A stretch of DNA of 64,000 bases from Cheilinus undulatus (taxonomy: Eukaryota > Chordata > Actinopteri > Labriformes > Labridae). Both the position numbers and the translations under genes were made by a program. Location: positions 45,763,874 to 45,827,873 of the forward strand of contig NC_054868.1 in NCBI RefSeq assembly GCF_018320785.1, read 5' to 3'. Of this stretch, positions 22,786 to 33,763 are shown piece after piece (position 1 is the first letter of the stretch; each line of letters opens with the position of its first letter). The notes beneath the pieces are model-generated. The model searched no databases. It was not told the origin of the DNA and saw only the letters and a program-made list of their open reading frames with translations.

Positions 22786-22991
22786 TAACCCAGAAGTAGA
22801 GTTCCAGGGAGCGGTTACGTCACAGCTTAACAACCTTGCGAGATTTAAAAGGTGATAACACGTGATTTTCCAGCTTTCCGCTGGATGTGATGGCGTTTGA
22901 TTAAAAGTGTCCCAAATAATGAATTGTATCTTAAAACAGTTCCTGCAGCATGCCAGCATCTGCTGGGATGTTATGAATTAAAGTCTTAAAT

Positions 22992-24129
22992 GAAAAAAAA
23001 AAAAAAGAAGATATTTGAAGAAATCTATTTTCAAAAATGAATGATTGAATTTTAAATGTAGACTTTTAAAATGTTTAGAAAATTAATTAAGAACAGTAAT
23101 TTCTCAAAGCATGGGGAAACATTGTAAAATGAATTTGCAATTTGCATTGAATTCCTGAAAGTCATCTGAACAGAAACATGATGTATTTCTCGGAATTGGT
23201 GCATATGCAGATGCATTGTTTTGCATTTAGCGGTCAACAGATGTGTAAAAAATCTCCATGCAACTCTTAATTGTGAAAAACAAGGCAAATAACATTTGCT
23301 AAAATAAAACAAAGCAGGTGAGAAGTAGGAGAAAATATAAATTTCTGTTGAAACATCACACTGGACTTAACGCAACATGGATTCTATGCCTCTCATTATC
23401 TGTTGTAACTACAATAACGCCAGATGTCATCAACTGAAAGTTACAGCTAACATGGTCACTCAATAAAATGAAAGACTGGGTACACTAGGCAGCCAGTAGA
23501 AAGACAATTTACAGATTGACTCAGTATTCAGTGCTAACAAGCTTAAATAACGTACTACTTGAGGTCAATGTTGATCTAAAAAGGTACATGACAATATACA
23601 CCAAATCAGCACAGGAGGACAACTGACATGGCCAACATCACTCCAGAGAGCTGTAGTAAAATTGTAAAATAGTTTAGAGATTTTGAATGATCCTCATACA
23701 CCCTGCAGTATTTTTTCTTTATTCTTTGATTGAAGTCTGTAAAAGAATGAAATCAAACGAATATATAGAAAAGGTTGCCTCCATGAGGACATTTGTGTAC
23801 ATAAATGATCATGTCCAACTTTGTCTTGATTCAGTACTGATGATTTGATTGTGATGCCCTAAAACTCTCATGTCTGTGTGACTGTTTAAAAGGAAGATAT
23901 TAGCTTGAAGAGTTGATTACTGGTAATGGCAGATCTGCAATTTCCACAGATATCTAGATATCTAGGTGGTAAATATGGGCCTGTATTGGTCAAATGTAGC
24001 AAAAATGAGTGGAGTTTTAGGGTGGACCAACGGAGTGACTTTATCTTTTTCTTTGTTTATCTTTGAACTACTTACTAAGTGTGCTAAGTGCTTGTATCCC
24101 TGGCTTGATATGGGTATCAGCTAAAATCT
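22992..24129. other. End of unit 1, no gene seen
   Basis: Non-coding, AT-rich, almost identical to 44579-45757. Only short open frames without recognisable content. Confidence 0.5.
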
Positions 24130-25049
24130 AGCTATGTCAACTTGAAGCAGCTTTTGTTTTTTACTGTCTCATCTTTTCTCTGATGTCTTTGAATTATTGC
24201 CCTTGTCATTTATCCCGGTAATTTGATGCTCTCAAGAGCTGGGTGAAGTGAATTATGGCTTGTTGAGTAAAAAATGAATGTAGATTTGATGGTGTTTTTG
24301 TTTTACTTCAGTTTTGTAGTTTTGCCACTAGTTAGCAGCACTTTAGCTTGTGACCTGATAAATTGTGTGATTTCTATGCACTAGGATGTTCAGTCAGTCA
24401 CTGACTGTAAAGTGTTTTTGATTTCTTCCACAATTAAAAGTGAAATGTCACACATTGTTTTTGTTGGCTTGTTTGGCTTATCAAGGAGATTTGGTATTGT
24501 ATGAACAATTCCAAAAAAGTGAAATGAAAAAATATCATAGCGAGCCACTAGGCGTCCGCGAACTCGCGACCTTCGGATTAAGAGACGCGCACCTTGCCGC
24601 TGTGCCACCGTGAGAACGTCTCATATAGGGGTGAAAAAAGGGACTTTATCCTTTCATCATATAATACCCCAGCAGAGTTGTGGAGTTGTGGGGCAGTCAG
24701 CATGTGTACAACTTAATGGATGACTTATGACTTTATTTCCCGAACTTCGGCCTGCTATGGAACCAGTTATAACTAACATTGTCAATCAACAGGAGAGAAC
24801 CACACACTCATACTCTCTCTCTGAGATGGCGGAGTGAGTGTGCGAGCCGACAGCGGATTGTCTGAAAGCTTGAGTGAGTTTTTTGACAACTTGACTTTAG
24901 CTTATGTTTTTCTAAGTTTGACCACAACTTCCTCCCGTAGTCCTACTGCGCGGATGTTTACATTCCTGGGGTGAAAGGTTAAAGGCGGGTCAAACGCAGC
25001 CAGCAGTGATGTGTGAGGAGACAGACCCAGGTCTGAGTCACGTCTGAAG
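24130..25049. repeat. RepA copy 2, with tRNA-like block on the minus strand
   Basis: Matches 1370-2290. The tRNA-like stretch is at 24545-24612 (A box TGGCACAGCGG, B box core AGTTCGCGG). The copy stops inside CACGTCTGAAG, where EPS8-like coding begins, marking a duplication breakpoint. Confidence 0.8.
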
Positions 25050-25153
25050 GAGCGATTTATGGCCCAGTTGCAGCAGACGGCTGAGGCTCAGAGTATTCTC
25101 AGCCAACGGCGGAAGAAGAAGAGTAGAAAGAGCAAGAAGAAAGATCAAGATGG
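25050..25153 (+). pseudogene. EPS8-like linker exon, 5' truncated by RepA2, unit 2
   Basis: Reads ERFMAQLQQTAEAQSILSQR then a basic run RKKKSRKSKKKDQD and a GTGAGG donor. It is open and keeps CGA where unit 1 has TGA, but its 5' part and acceptor are replaced by RepA2. Confidence 0.75.
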
Positions 25154-26655
25154 TGAGGGCTGATTTTAAATGTTGTCACTTCACTCCTTCATCTAAACTG
25201 TTAAGGGTGAAAGAAACACAGAGCTGAACCGAAGTAGACTACAGTAATGTGCACAGTGGCCAGATGAGAAGTTTAAGACCAGCTTAAGATTTGGAAAACT
25301 GCCCAGTGGAGCAGCTGCAGGTGGATTAAACATAATTATAGCCTCTCAATGACAAAGATCTCTGAGTGGATGCTAGTTTAAGGCTCAAGGTGAAGAGCAG
25401 ATGCAGGAATGTGGAGACAAAAGCCGGTTATTGACACGTTACTGTCCATACTGGAAGAGAGCCAGCAGGCAGGCTGCCAAAAAAGCCTTCGAGTGATTCA
25501 CGCTGCCAAAATGAACATGAAGCATGACAGGGAGGTGACTGGAGCCGGAGATACATTATGTCTATTAAAACCCAGTGATATGGAAGATTCAGCTAATAAA
25601 AGAGCAAACTGAAGGAGTTTTTAAAGCTTAATTCAGTGTCAAACTTCCTCATGGTCATGGTTTAAAATGAAACATTTGACCCTGGATAGAGGACTTTGGC
25701 TCCAGATAGGGCCACTTTAACCAGCCAGAAGGCAAATTCACAAACTGCTGGATAATCTTAGAGAAAGTAAACAATTAAAGTTACGTATTCAACCAAAAGC
25801 GCAACTATTTGGCTTGAATTAGCATTTATGACAATATAATTTAGATTTGAACACAACTGCAATTGTTAATGCTTAATTTAATAACAAAGGTAGAGATGAT
25901 TTAACAGTCTTTTCAATGCAAAGGACAAATTTACTGATTACTATTACTACCCCTACCCTTCACTGCAAAAATGTGTAATACTTTTAGGTTGTCAGACCAG
26001 TGAAAACATAACATGATGTGCATTGATACATTGGTTGGGTAAGAATATGAGGGTAGGCCATTTTGAGGCCGAGTAGGGCGGGTCATACTTTGTGGTTCTT
26101 TGGGATTCTAGCATTGCAAACCTTGTTCATGACGCTACTGTCTAAAGATTGCCTCTTTCATAATGCCATAAAGATCCTTTCAAGCTGAAGACAAACAGCA
26201 GAGAGTGGTGGCTTGGTGGGTGTCTGAGTTACCTGTCGGTGTAGGTGTGGAAAATGCAAACCCATACTCAGGATTTTTCCTGTTCAAAAATTCAAATTGA
26301 AGTTTATCTGCTCTCTCTTTCAGCCTGCTGACTATCCATCTGAATAAGTTCTTCTTCGGTGTACTCCGGTTCATACAAATATCCTCTGGTAATCACAGTA
26401 ACTCAGCTCAAGTCAAAATCACTCATATTGTCTTTGTTTTAGCTTGGTGTGGTGTTATTATCCCTGTAGAAGCCTGCAGACCCACATAGCTGATCAGAGG
26501 ATATCAGTAAATTAGTGCCTGACACAGAGGGGGTTTTTTGGAAGAAATGAATCACTTGGTATGTTTTGGATACAGCGTTCAGGCAAGCCAACATATTTAC
26601 TTGGCCCATTTTTACGTAAAACTCGTTAAACTACGCAGATAAAACAATCCCATCG
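25154..26655. other. Unit 2-specific intron-like sequence
   Basis: About 1.5 kb with no equivalent in unit 1, which jumps from TTGTCAC to the homologue of 26658. No protein recognised apart from a possible small exon on the minus strand (26304-26385). Confidence 0.45.
26304..26385 (-). pseudogene. Possible P2X7-C-terminal-like exon fragment
   Basis: Minus strand, after a TTACCAG acceptor: GYLYEPEYTEEELIQMDSQQ then AERESR and a stop. Many fish proteins with a P2X7-like C-terminal zinc domain start YxFEPEYTEEEL. Only this short lead is seen, so the call is weak. Confidence 0.33.
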
Positions 26656-27258
26656 ACAGCCACTATGCACCGGACCTCTCTAAGCTCGTAATAACAACAG
26701 GAGCAACTTTGAGAGAAATCACTGGACCCTAATGCCACTACTATAGCCAAGTACCTTATACCTCCCAACTTCAAAAATCCTGAAATACCCCTGTAAGATT
26801 GGCTGCTTGAAAAAAAATAAGAAAAAACAAAAGAAAAACACTAAGCTCCTGTGCAGGCACTGCTTCACCATTGTTAATGGTGATCAACGTCTTGCTGTAT
26901 GTCAGCAAACTATTTTTATACTTGGTTTTTGAGAATAAGCAGTGCTGAATGGGCCATAAATGTAACTTTTGCATCTTTTTGAGACTCCACAGAGACTTGA
27001 GAAACTTCAGTGTGTTCAAACTGTATATTTGAGTGAGCTGCAGCTGCTCTCTATTTCTGTCACAGCTGAAATTGAAAATAACTAAACTCATCATTAATGT
27101 CCTTGTGTCTAAAGGTGCCCTGCATATCAGGATACAGTGACCTTGCTGGATTAACATTAGTGTCTTTTATATGTATGTAGAACAAATAAACATTTTAGAT
27201 TTCTATGTTTTACTGCCATTTGTTATCTCTCCTTTGACAACCATGTTTGAGTGTGCAG

Positions 27259-27337
27259 ACGACCTGCTGACCATGAAAGCTTGTCCTCCACCGGAGGAAG
27301 AGTTTGTGGACATCTTTCAGAAAATCAAGTACTCGCT
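27259..27337 (+). pseudogene. EPS8-like exon cut at its 3' end, unit 2
   Basis: Same exon as 10070-10158 (DDLLTMKACPPPEEEFVDIF then QKIKYSL). It breaks at TACTCGCT, after which the sequence continues as at 10886 of unit 1. The deletion removed the donor and the two following exons. Confidence 0.8.
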
Positions 27338-27354
27338 CTATTTTAATCTAGTTT

Positions 27355-28440
27355 TGGCAATGTGAAAAATGTGAAAAAAAACAGAAGTCAGTGATTGCCA
27401 AATCTCATAAACCAAATGTTATTCTCAATAGAACATAAACAGCATGTCAGATGTTGAAAATGAGACATTTCATGAAAAAATATTAGCTCATTTTGAATTT
27501 GATGGCAGCAAAACATCTGAAAAAAGCAGGGATGGTGCAACAAAAGGCTGGAAAGTAACATTGAAAAATAGCTGGTGGAGCATTTGGCAACTAATTAGGT
27601 TAACTGGCAACACATCAGAAACATGACTGGGTATATAAGGAGCATTTCAGAGATCTAGAGTCTCTCAGCTGAAGGTCAGTACTGCAATGCCGGTGATTTG
27701 GGGGCCCTCAAAGGCCACATCATTAAAACAGGCATGATTCTGTACTAAAAATAACAGCATGGGCTCAGGAACACTTCCAGAAATCATTCTGTCTACACAG
27801 TTGGCTGTGCTGAGGCAAAATGGAAAACTGTTCTGTGACCAGATGAATCTGAATTCGACAGTTCTTTTTTGTCTTGTGGACTAAAGAGGAGCTTATTGTC
27901 CTGGAACAGTTTAAAAGTCTGCATCTCTGATAGTATGAGGTTGCGTTAGTGCCTATGGTGCTGGCCGCTTTCACATCTGGAAAGGAACTATCAATGCTGA
28001 AAAGTAGAGAGAGGTTTTAGAGTAACATATGCTCCCATTCAGAGGACGTCCCTTCCAGGGAGGACCGTGACTATTTCAGCAAGACATTCACAACAGCATG
28101 GCTAAACGGTAGAGGAGTCTGGGTCCTGATCTGGCCTGCCTGCAGTTCAGACTTTTCAACAATAGAAAAGGCAAAATCCAGTAAAGAAGACCCAGGACTG
28201 TTAAGCAGATAGAATCCTAGATCAGGCAAGAATGGGACAACACTCCTCTCCCAAAATTCCAGCAATCCAGTCTCCTCACTTCTCCAGATATTTACAGACT
28301 GTTGTTAAAAGAGGAGATGCTACACAATGGTAAACCCTGTCCCTCCCTTTTGAGATATGTTGGTTACATTGAATTCAAAATTAGCTCATATTTTTCATGA
28401 AATGGTAAAATGTGTCAGTTTCAACACCTGAAATGTTGGT
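27355..28440 (+). mobile_element. Decayed Tc1-like element, third lineage, unit 2
   Basis: Copy of 10895-11975 with few changes. It was in place before the duplication. A 60-codon frame at 27444-27626 reads FDGSKTSEKSRDGATKGWKV, which is terminal-repeat sequence rather than protein. Confidence 0.7.
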
Positions 28441-28512
28441 TTTTATTTGGATTGCATGATAGAATAGTAATCCTGCCTGTTTTCTTATGTTCTGGTGTCG
28501 TTTCTCTTCCAG

Positions 28513-29080
28513 AGACGAAACCACACTTCCACCTGAAGGTGAACGGCTCTACTGCTGCAGTTACGACTTTGTGGCGAGGAACAGCAGCGAGCTTTCGGTG
28601 CTCCAAGGAGAAACACTCGAGGTAAACGCAGAGAAGAGTGAAAGGATAACAACCCTGCTGTGACATAACCTCTATTTAAAATGACCTGACTTGTGAGGTG
28701 TGATCTTTTTCAGGTAATCGAGTCCTCCAAACGGTGGTGGAAATGTCGTAATCGTTTTGACCAGATTGGATTTGTTCCCTTTAACATCCTGGAGCCTCTG
28801 TCGGCTCTGAATCACACAGGGAGAGACAGCCCGGTGGTCTGCAGAGAGTCAAAGGTACAACACAGACACAACCACATAAGAGGTGTTTGTTCATGCCTTC
28901 CATTGCTTTATTAATCTTTTTTACACTTCCGCTCTTCAACAGAAAGTACCCCTCGCCCCTCCAAAAAGGTCCTTTTCCTATGCTCCTCCAAGTCCAGATG
29001 GGACCGGTCCTGTGAGCCTGCTGCGACCACAGAGCATGGTTTTACCTTCAACAACACTGCAGGGAGAAGACGGTGGCAAA
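28513..29080 (+). pseudogene. EPS8-like SH3 and proline-rich exons, unit 2
   Basis: Exons 28513-28621, 28714-28854 and 28943-29080. The SH3 domain is open (SYDFVARNSSELSVL, WWKCRNRFDQIGFVPFNIL). Unlike unit 1, the proline-rich exon keeps a GT donor (AAA|GTAAAG at 29081). These exons could still be spliced together, but nothing intact lies upstream. Confidence 0.8.
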
Positions 29081-29891
29081 GTAAAGGGACTCTCACATGT
29101 TAGACATCAGCCGTAGCATTTTATGTTTGCAAAATAAACTAAAGAGGAATCAGACAAACCTGGTACAAACAAACTAGATAAACAAGGGGAGAGCAGGAAA
29201 CAGCATGGCTGATTATTCGAAGATGTGGCATGTAGATGGAGGTTAGGGGAAAGTGGGACACCTGGTGGAGAGATGGTGAACTAGAAGAGACTTTGGTAGG
29301 AGGGACTGTGACTCCAGGAGGAGATTAAGGAGACAGACGGACAGTAAAGCCAATTCCATGTCATTTAAAGCAACAATATGTAGCTTTTTCACCTTAAAAT
29401 GGTCATTTTAAAGTTTATTTACCAGTATAATCATTTTAAACAGGGGAATGACTTGTGTCCTATTTACACTGAGCACTCTGGTCACATGCTATTTAGCTTT
29501 AACAGCGGGCCACAGTTCAGTTTAGTCAGAACTGGACAACATTTCTTTATTTAAAGAAGAGGAAAGAACCACACTGAAGGCTTTTATTGGTGGAATAAAA
29601 TTGTTTTTCTCCTGACTGATCTCAGGAAGACTTTAATTTACCAACTGGCTTCACTTTCAGTGAATAATCATGTGCTGACATGATAATGGCTGCCCGTTGA
29701 CCTCTTATGTAGTTAATTTGCCTCCAGGGCTGCGAATGCCTACTATACATCATATGTTTTGTTGCTCTGATTGGCTGGTAGTGATTGTGACAGATGGAAC
29801 ATTAAGGTTATGTAAAGTTACGAAAACTCAGCAAAGAAGTTGGAATGGGAAAATATGACACTTTTTCATGTTTCCATGTTATTTTGTTCAG

Positions 29892-30051
29892 TCTTGATCG
29901 TGAACGATGAGTTTCTTCAGCGGTTGGCTGGTAGAAGAGGATCGACTCGTCCACTGGTCCCCTGTGCGGCTGACACCTCAACCCCTCTGAACTACCAATC
30001 CCCATCTGCAGAGGTGGAGGCCTGGCTCAATGCCAAGGGCTTCAGTCAGCA
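29892..30051 (+). pseudogene. EPS8-like pre-SAM exon, undamaged in unit 2
   Basis: Acceptor TTGTTCAG, donor CA|GTGAGT. Reads LIVNDEFLQRLAGRRGSTRP then LVPCAADTSTPLNYQSPSAE and VEAWLNAKGFSQ. EPS8L proteins have VNDELLQRLxxGRxxxxRPLV..P..VxxWLxAKGF here. Its start phase does not match the 29080 exon end, so an exon is missing or unrecognised between them. Confidence 0.78.
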
Positions 30052-30554
30052 GTGAGTGAGCACATCCACATCAGAAACATCAGAAGTCTGTAATAGGCAT
30101 TTAAATCATTCATGACATAGTCACCCTTGTTATGCTGCATTTATTCAAGTTTAATGAATGGCTTCAATATTTTACTCAATGAAAACCAGAAAAAGGAGAC
30201 TTTACAGATTCCTTCTGAGGCATTGCTGCATCTTCAGTGAGCTGCTTATTAAAAGTCTTTTTCCTCTGGACTCAAAGATCAAAATAAAAGGGAACTCAGT
30301 CTACAGTTAACCTCATGGAGAGTCAGAGTCCTTGATTTTTTCAGAGGCAGATAAGATAAATTTCTTGTCCTGAAGGAAATTTGTCTTGGGCTAAAAGTGC
30401 CAAAAAAAAAGCTGCAGACAACACACGTGACAAACACAGTGTCCAATATTGCGCCCTCTTCTGTCAAAATGTCCTCATTACTATAATTTATACGTAGGTA
30501 TATCACAATATTAACTGAGAACTGATTTGGCTTGGTGATGAACATTAATGCCCA

Positions 30555-31104
30555 GTTAAAATGTATTTAAGAGAAGAAATGGTAAAAAGGTGGTGAAATT
30601 GGATTTTGAATGAACATAAATGGGTTAAAGGGGCTAAAATGGAATTCAAAAGTTGCTGAAATGGCTTTAAACTACAAAAAAAATTGTGAAAATTGGGTGG
30701 AATGGGATGAATATTGGATATAAACTGGCAAAAATGGGTTAACTGTAGTTAGAACGGGCAAAAAGGGGTGTAAAAAGGGGTTGATAGAAGCAATAATAGG
30801 TCCACAGAGGCAAAAAAAGGCAGAAAGTGGCAAAAATTGGGTTATAAGTGGCAAAACAGGCAGAAAAAGTAATGGAAAGCATTTAAAATGGACATAAATG
30901 GGTTTTGAGTGGCAAAAAGTCTTACAATTGTAAAAATTGGTGTCAGAAAGTGATGACAAAAGGTTAAAATTTGGTAAAATTGGTGTAAAATGGCAATAGT
31001 GTAATTTAAAAAATGTTCTTAGTCTTTTTCAAGGTATCTGGCAACCCCCTCTGAGTGTGTCGCGACCCCCAATAGGGTCTCGACCCCTAGGTTGAGAACC
31101 ACTG
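30555..31104. mobile_element. hAT-like right end with tandem repeats, unit 2
   Basis: Copy of 14095-14630 with small length changes in the tandem array. It ends GTTGAGAACCACTG at 31104. Confidence 0.55.
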
Positions 31105-31185
31105 TTACAGACAATTTCAGGGAGGTGTTGAGGAGCTTTGTGAGTTCTAACACTTTTTTTTAATAACATTTTCTCACTGCTTTAG

Positions 31186-31615
31186 ATTGGAAAATAGAGC
31201 AAGATTCCATGGATACGGCCAAAATGTTCAGAGAGGAGATTTTAAATCAGCGTGCAAATGGAAAAGCCTTCAGTGTGGTCATGGATCTTGGAGACAGTGC
31301 AGAGGAAAGGGACAGAGCTATCTTTTCTTTATACAAGGTGTTTCATGTTGAATCGGCCTCTCCTTTGACATGAACAATGAAAGGTACATTTCTTTTCTAT
31401 CTAACTAATCAAACTTGCAGAGGAATCTTTTAAGATCATGGGAATGAATTATTTGTAGAATTTAGCCCTTCAGCAAATCATAGAAACTCAGCTTTTAGAG
31501 TTTGGTGCGGTGTGTTTTGTTTGCATAGGAATTCCAGCTGCTGGTGATGGTGTGACTCACCATTTCTTTGCAACAACCATGTCCAAACTTCAGCATGGGT
31601 TTGATACCAATTTCA
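31186..31615 (+). pseudogene. Two HECT/G2E3-like exons, unit 2
   Basis: Exons 31186-31383 and 31529-31615. The second reads IPAAGDGVTHHFFATTMSKL then QHGFDTNF, slightly closer than unit 1 to the GDGVTRxFF family pattern. The same TGA as in unit 1 lies near the end of the first exon. Confidence 0.5.
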
Positions 31616-31949
31616 GTAAGTCAAAAACTGTAATTTTATAATTTCTTTATTATTTACAATGATGCATTTCTCTCACTGTATCTAGGCTAATTTATTACTA
31701 CTTATGCTAGGAGCCAGTCCTAGGTCTAAAGTAGATCTTGAAATCATTCAGTAATATTAAAGTTTTTAATATTTATATTCGTATTTATATGTATAATCGG
31801 TACACGTTTGTATATATATTTGTGTATATTTATGTGTATATAGGTGAACATATGAATATCTCCAAAATGCCCACAGATTTAAGGCATTTCAACAATAATA
31901 TTTAATGCCACAGAAAAGTGGCCACACGCTATGGGGGACCAAAAATGAC

Positions 31950-32182
31950 AAAAGTACAAATAATAAATGTGGAAATAAATACAGGAATAATTATGGATAG
32001 CAATAAACAAATAACTAAATAAATACAGGAATAAATAAATACATTTTAAAAAAGCAAAAATTTCGAAATATAGATGTATTCCATTGTCTTTTTTGACCTT
32101 TCATGACTTATTTATTTGCTTATATATTTTTCTATTTTCATATTTCTGTAATTATTTCTTCATTTTGACTTTTAAGTCAATT
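31950..32182. repeat. AT-rich dispersed repeat, copy 3 of 4
   Basis: Duplicate of 15440-15672. Confidence 0.5.
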
Positions 32183-32294
32183 TATTTATTATTAACATAT
32201 GTGTACAGGTCTTGAAATTGCACTTCATTTAAATTAGCAAGTTGGTTAAAAAGTCTTTAAAAATGTTTTTTGTGTAAATTCATGTGTATTTTCT

Positions 32295-33154
32295 AAAAGG
32301 AAAAGTCATTGAATGAACCAATATCTGTTGAGCTAATGTGCTATACTCAGTTTGTCCAGGAGGTGGTGCTCTGGGCACACAGTGACAAGAAGTCTTGTTC
32401 TGGCTAAGGGTCAAAGAGCCAGGAAGCTATGAAAAGGTCAGAACAAGTTTGGTTTTGAGTCTTTATTTGTGAATACAAATCTTAAAAGCAGATGAAGTTC
32501 CAAAGACAATCACTTTTGAGACTGAGCAGAACACTATATTAAACAAACAACAAAGAAAAAGAAAAACTAAACAATCATAGATAGCTAGTTAAAGGGGGGA
32601 AGAAAAAAACAGTCAAATCCCAGAAGAAAAAAAATTGTTATAATTTCTATTTTCTGGGGTCTTATCAGAGGAGAAGACTAACAAATGCTCATAAAGACAC
32701 TGTGCATTTTTAGCTTTGATACCTTTTAAAGCATTAAAAAATATAGAAAGCTCTTTCAAAAAGACCAGGAAGTGTGGATTAACATTCATAAACTTACATT
32801 TATGAATAAAATGTTCTGCAAGGATTAATGCGTTATTAAACAGGAATTCCAACTTGGAATCCTCCAAAAGTACACCAAGTCTTACATTATTATATGTTAA
32901 TGTTGACATAGGCAAGTTATGATTAGAAAGCCATTTCTGAAACTTTTTCCAAAATAAATCAGAAGTATTACAAGAAAAGAAAATGTGTTCCTGAGTTTCA
33001 ATAGCATTTTTGCAGAATGTACATTCATTTGAATGGATATTAAACTTAAGGTGCTGTAAGATTTGTGATGGTAGTGAACCTTGACCTTGGACAGAGACCG
33101 GCAAAAGTGAAGACTTATAAATGATGGTCCCAAACAGCAGGTTCAAAGCTTTGA
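32295..33154 (-). mobile_element. L1-Tx1 LINE 3' end, unit 2
   Basis: Copy of 15788-16647. Open frame 32613-33146 differs from unit 1 by only a couple of residues (for example HIFF for HLFF, LILAEH for LIPAEH), showing that the duplication is recent relative to the LINE insertion. Confidence 0.8.
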
Positions 33155-33763
33155 AGTTTTCTTATTTTATTGTAGGACATCAGAATGGCACAACAGAATC
33201 CTTGTCTCCCTCACAGCAGCAGCAGACTGCAGGATCTGACTCACCCCTCACTCGCACAGGTGCTACCTATTTAAGCTGAGCAGAGGCCCACTCTACTCTA
33301 ACCCCTCCCCCTCAGTGAGACATCTGTTGTCCTATATTTACAAATTAATATTTACAATTAATCAACACACTGCAAAAAGATCAGTAATCAATACAGAATC
33401 TACATAACTAAATAACCCCAAATAATGTAAACTAAAGACTAATATAACTAAATAAACTTCCCCCCTCCCTCCTCCTCTCTCTTCCCTGCTCAAACCTAAC
33501 TTAACTAGGTGATTGGCAGCTGGACTCCCACAGGAAGTAAACCTTGAAGGCAGGAAGAGTTAGGTGGGTTGGCAAAATAAAATAACATTCTGTATTAATT
33601 AATTGAGGTTAACAGTCTCTGCAGCTTGTGTGATCTATCACCTCAGTGAGGGAGATGCTTTCCAGCCCCCTCACAGGTGCTTAAAATTCCTACATGGATA
33701 CATCTCATTCATTGTTTTAAAGGGCACTTCTTTGGCTTTAGGTGGAATAGAACATTTCAAATA

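Larger units (their letters stand above)
21985..22991. repeat. Pair of diverged ~160-200 bp direct repeats, each ending in poly-A, unit 1
   Basis: Block one (21985-22170) and block two (22783-23005) share AGTTCCAGGGAG..TTACGTCACAGCTTAACAACC at one end. They share AGCATGC(G/C)AGCATCTGC, GGTGTTATGAATT and an A-run at the other. Between them lie a tRNA-like block and an AT-rich repeat. The second block has the promoter-like motifs but no THAP exon next to it. Confidence 0.6.
1370..24129. repeat. Segmental duplication unit 1 (about 22.8 kb)
   Basis: First of three head-to-tail units. It starts at the RepA block (agctatgtcaacttgaag) and ends where the next RepA starts. Parts shared with unit 2: 1370-2290 with 24130-25049; 9183-9310 with 25053-25180; 9315-17426 with 26658-33940; 17436-24129 with 38373-45757. 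Unit 1 alone has the stretch from 2460 to about 9180. Compared with unit 2 it lacks about 1.5 kb after the 9285 exon, about 4.4 kb inside a Tc1 (junction near 17426) and about 580 bp at 20250. Boundaries were judged by eye. Confidence 0.85.
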
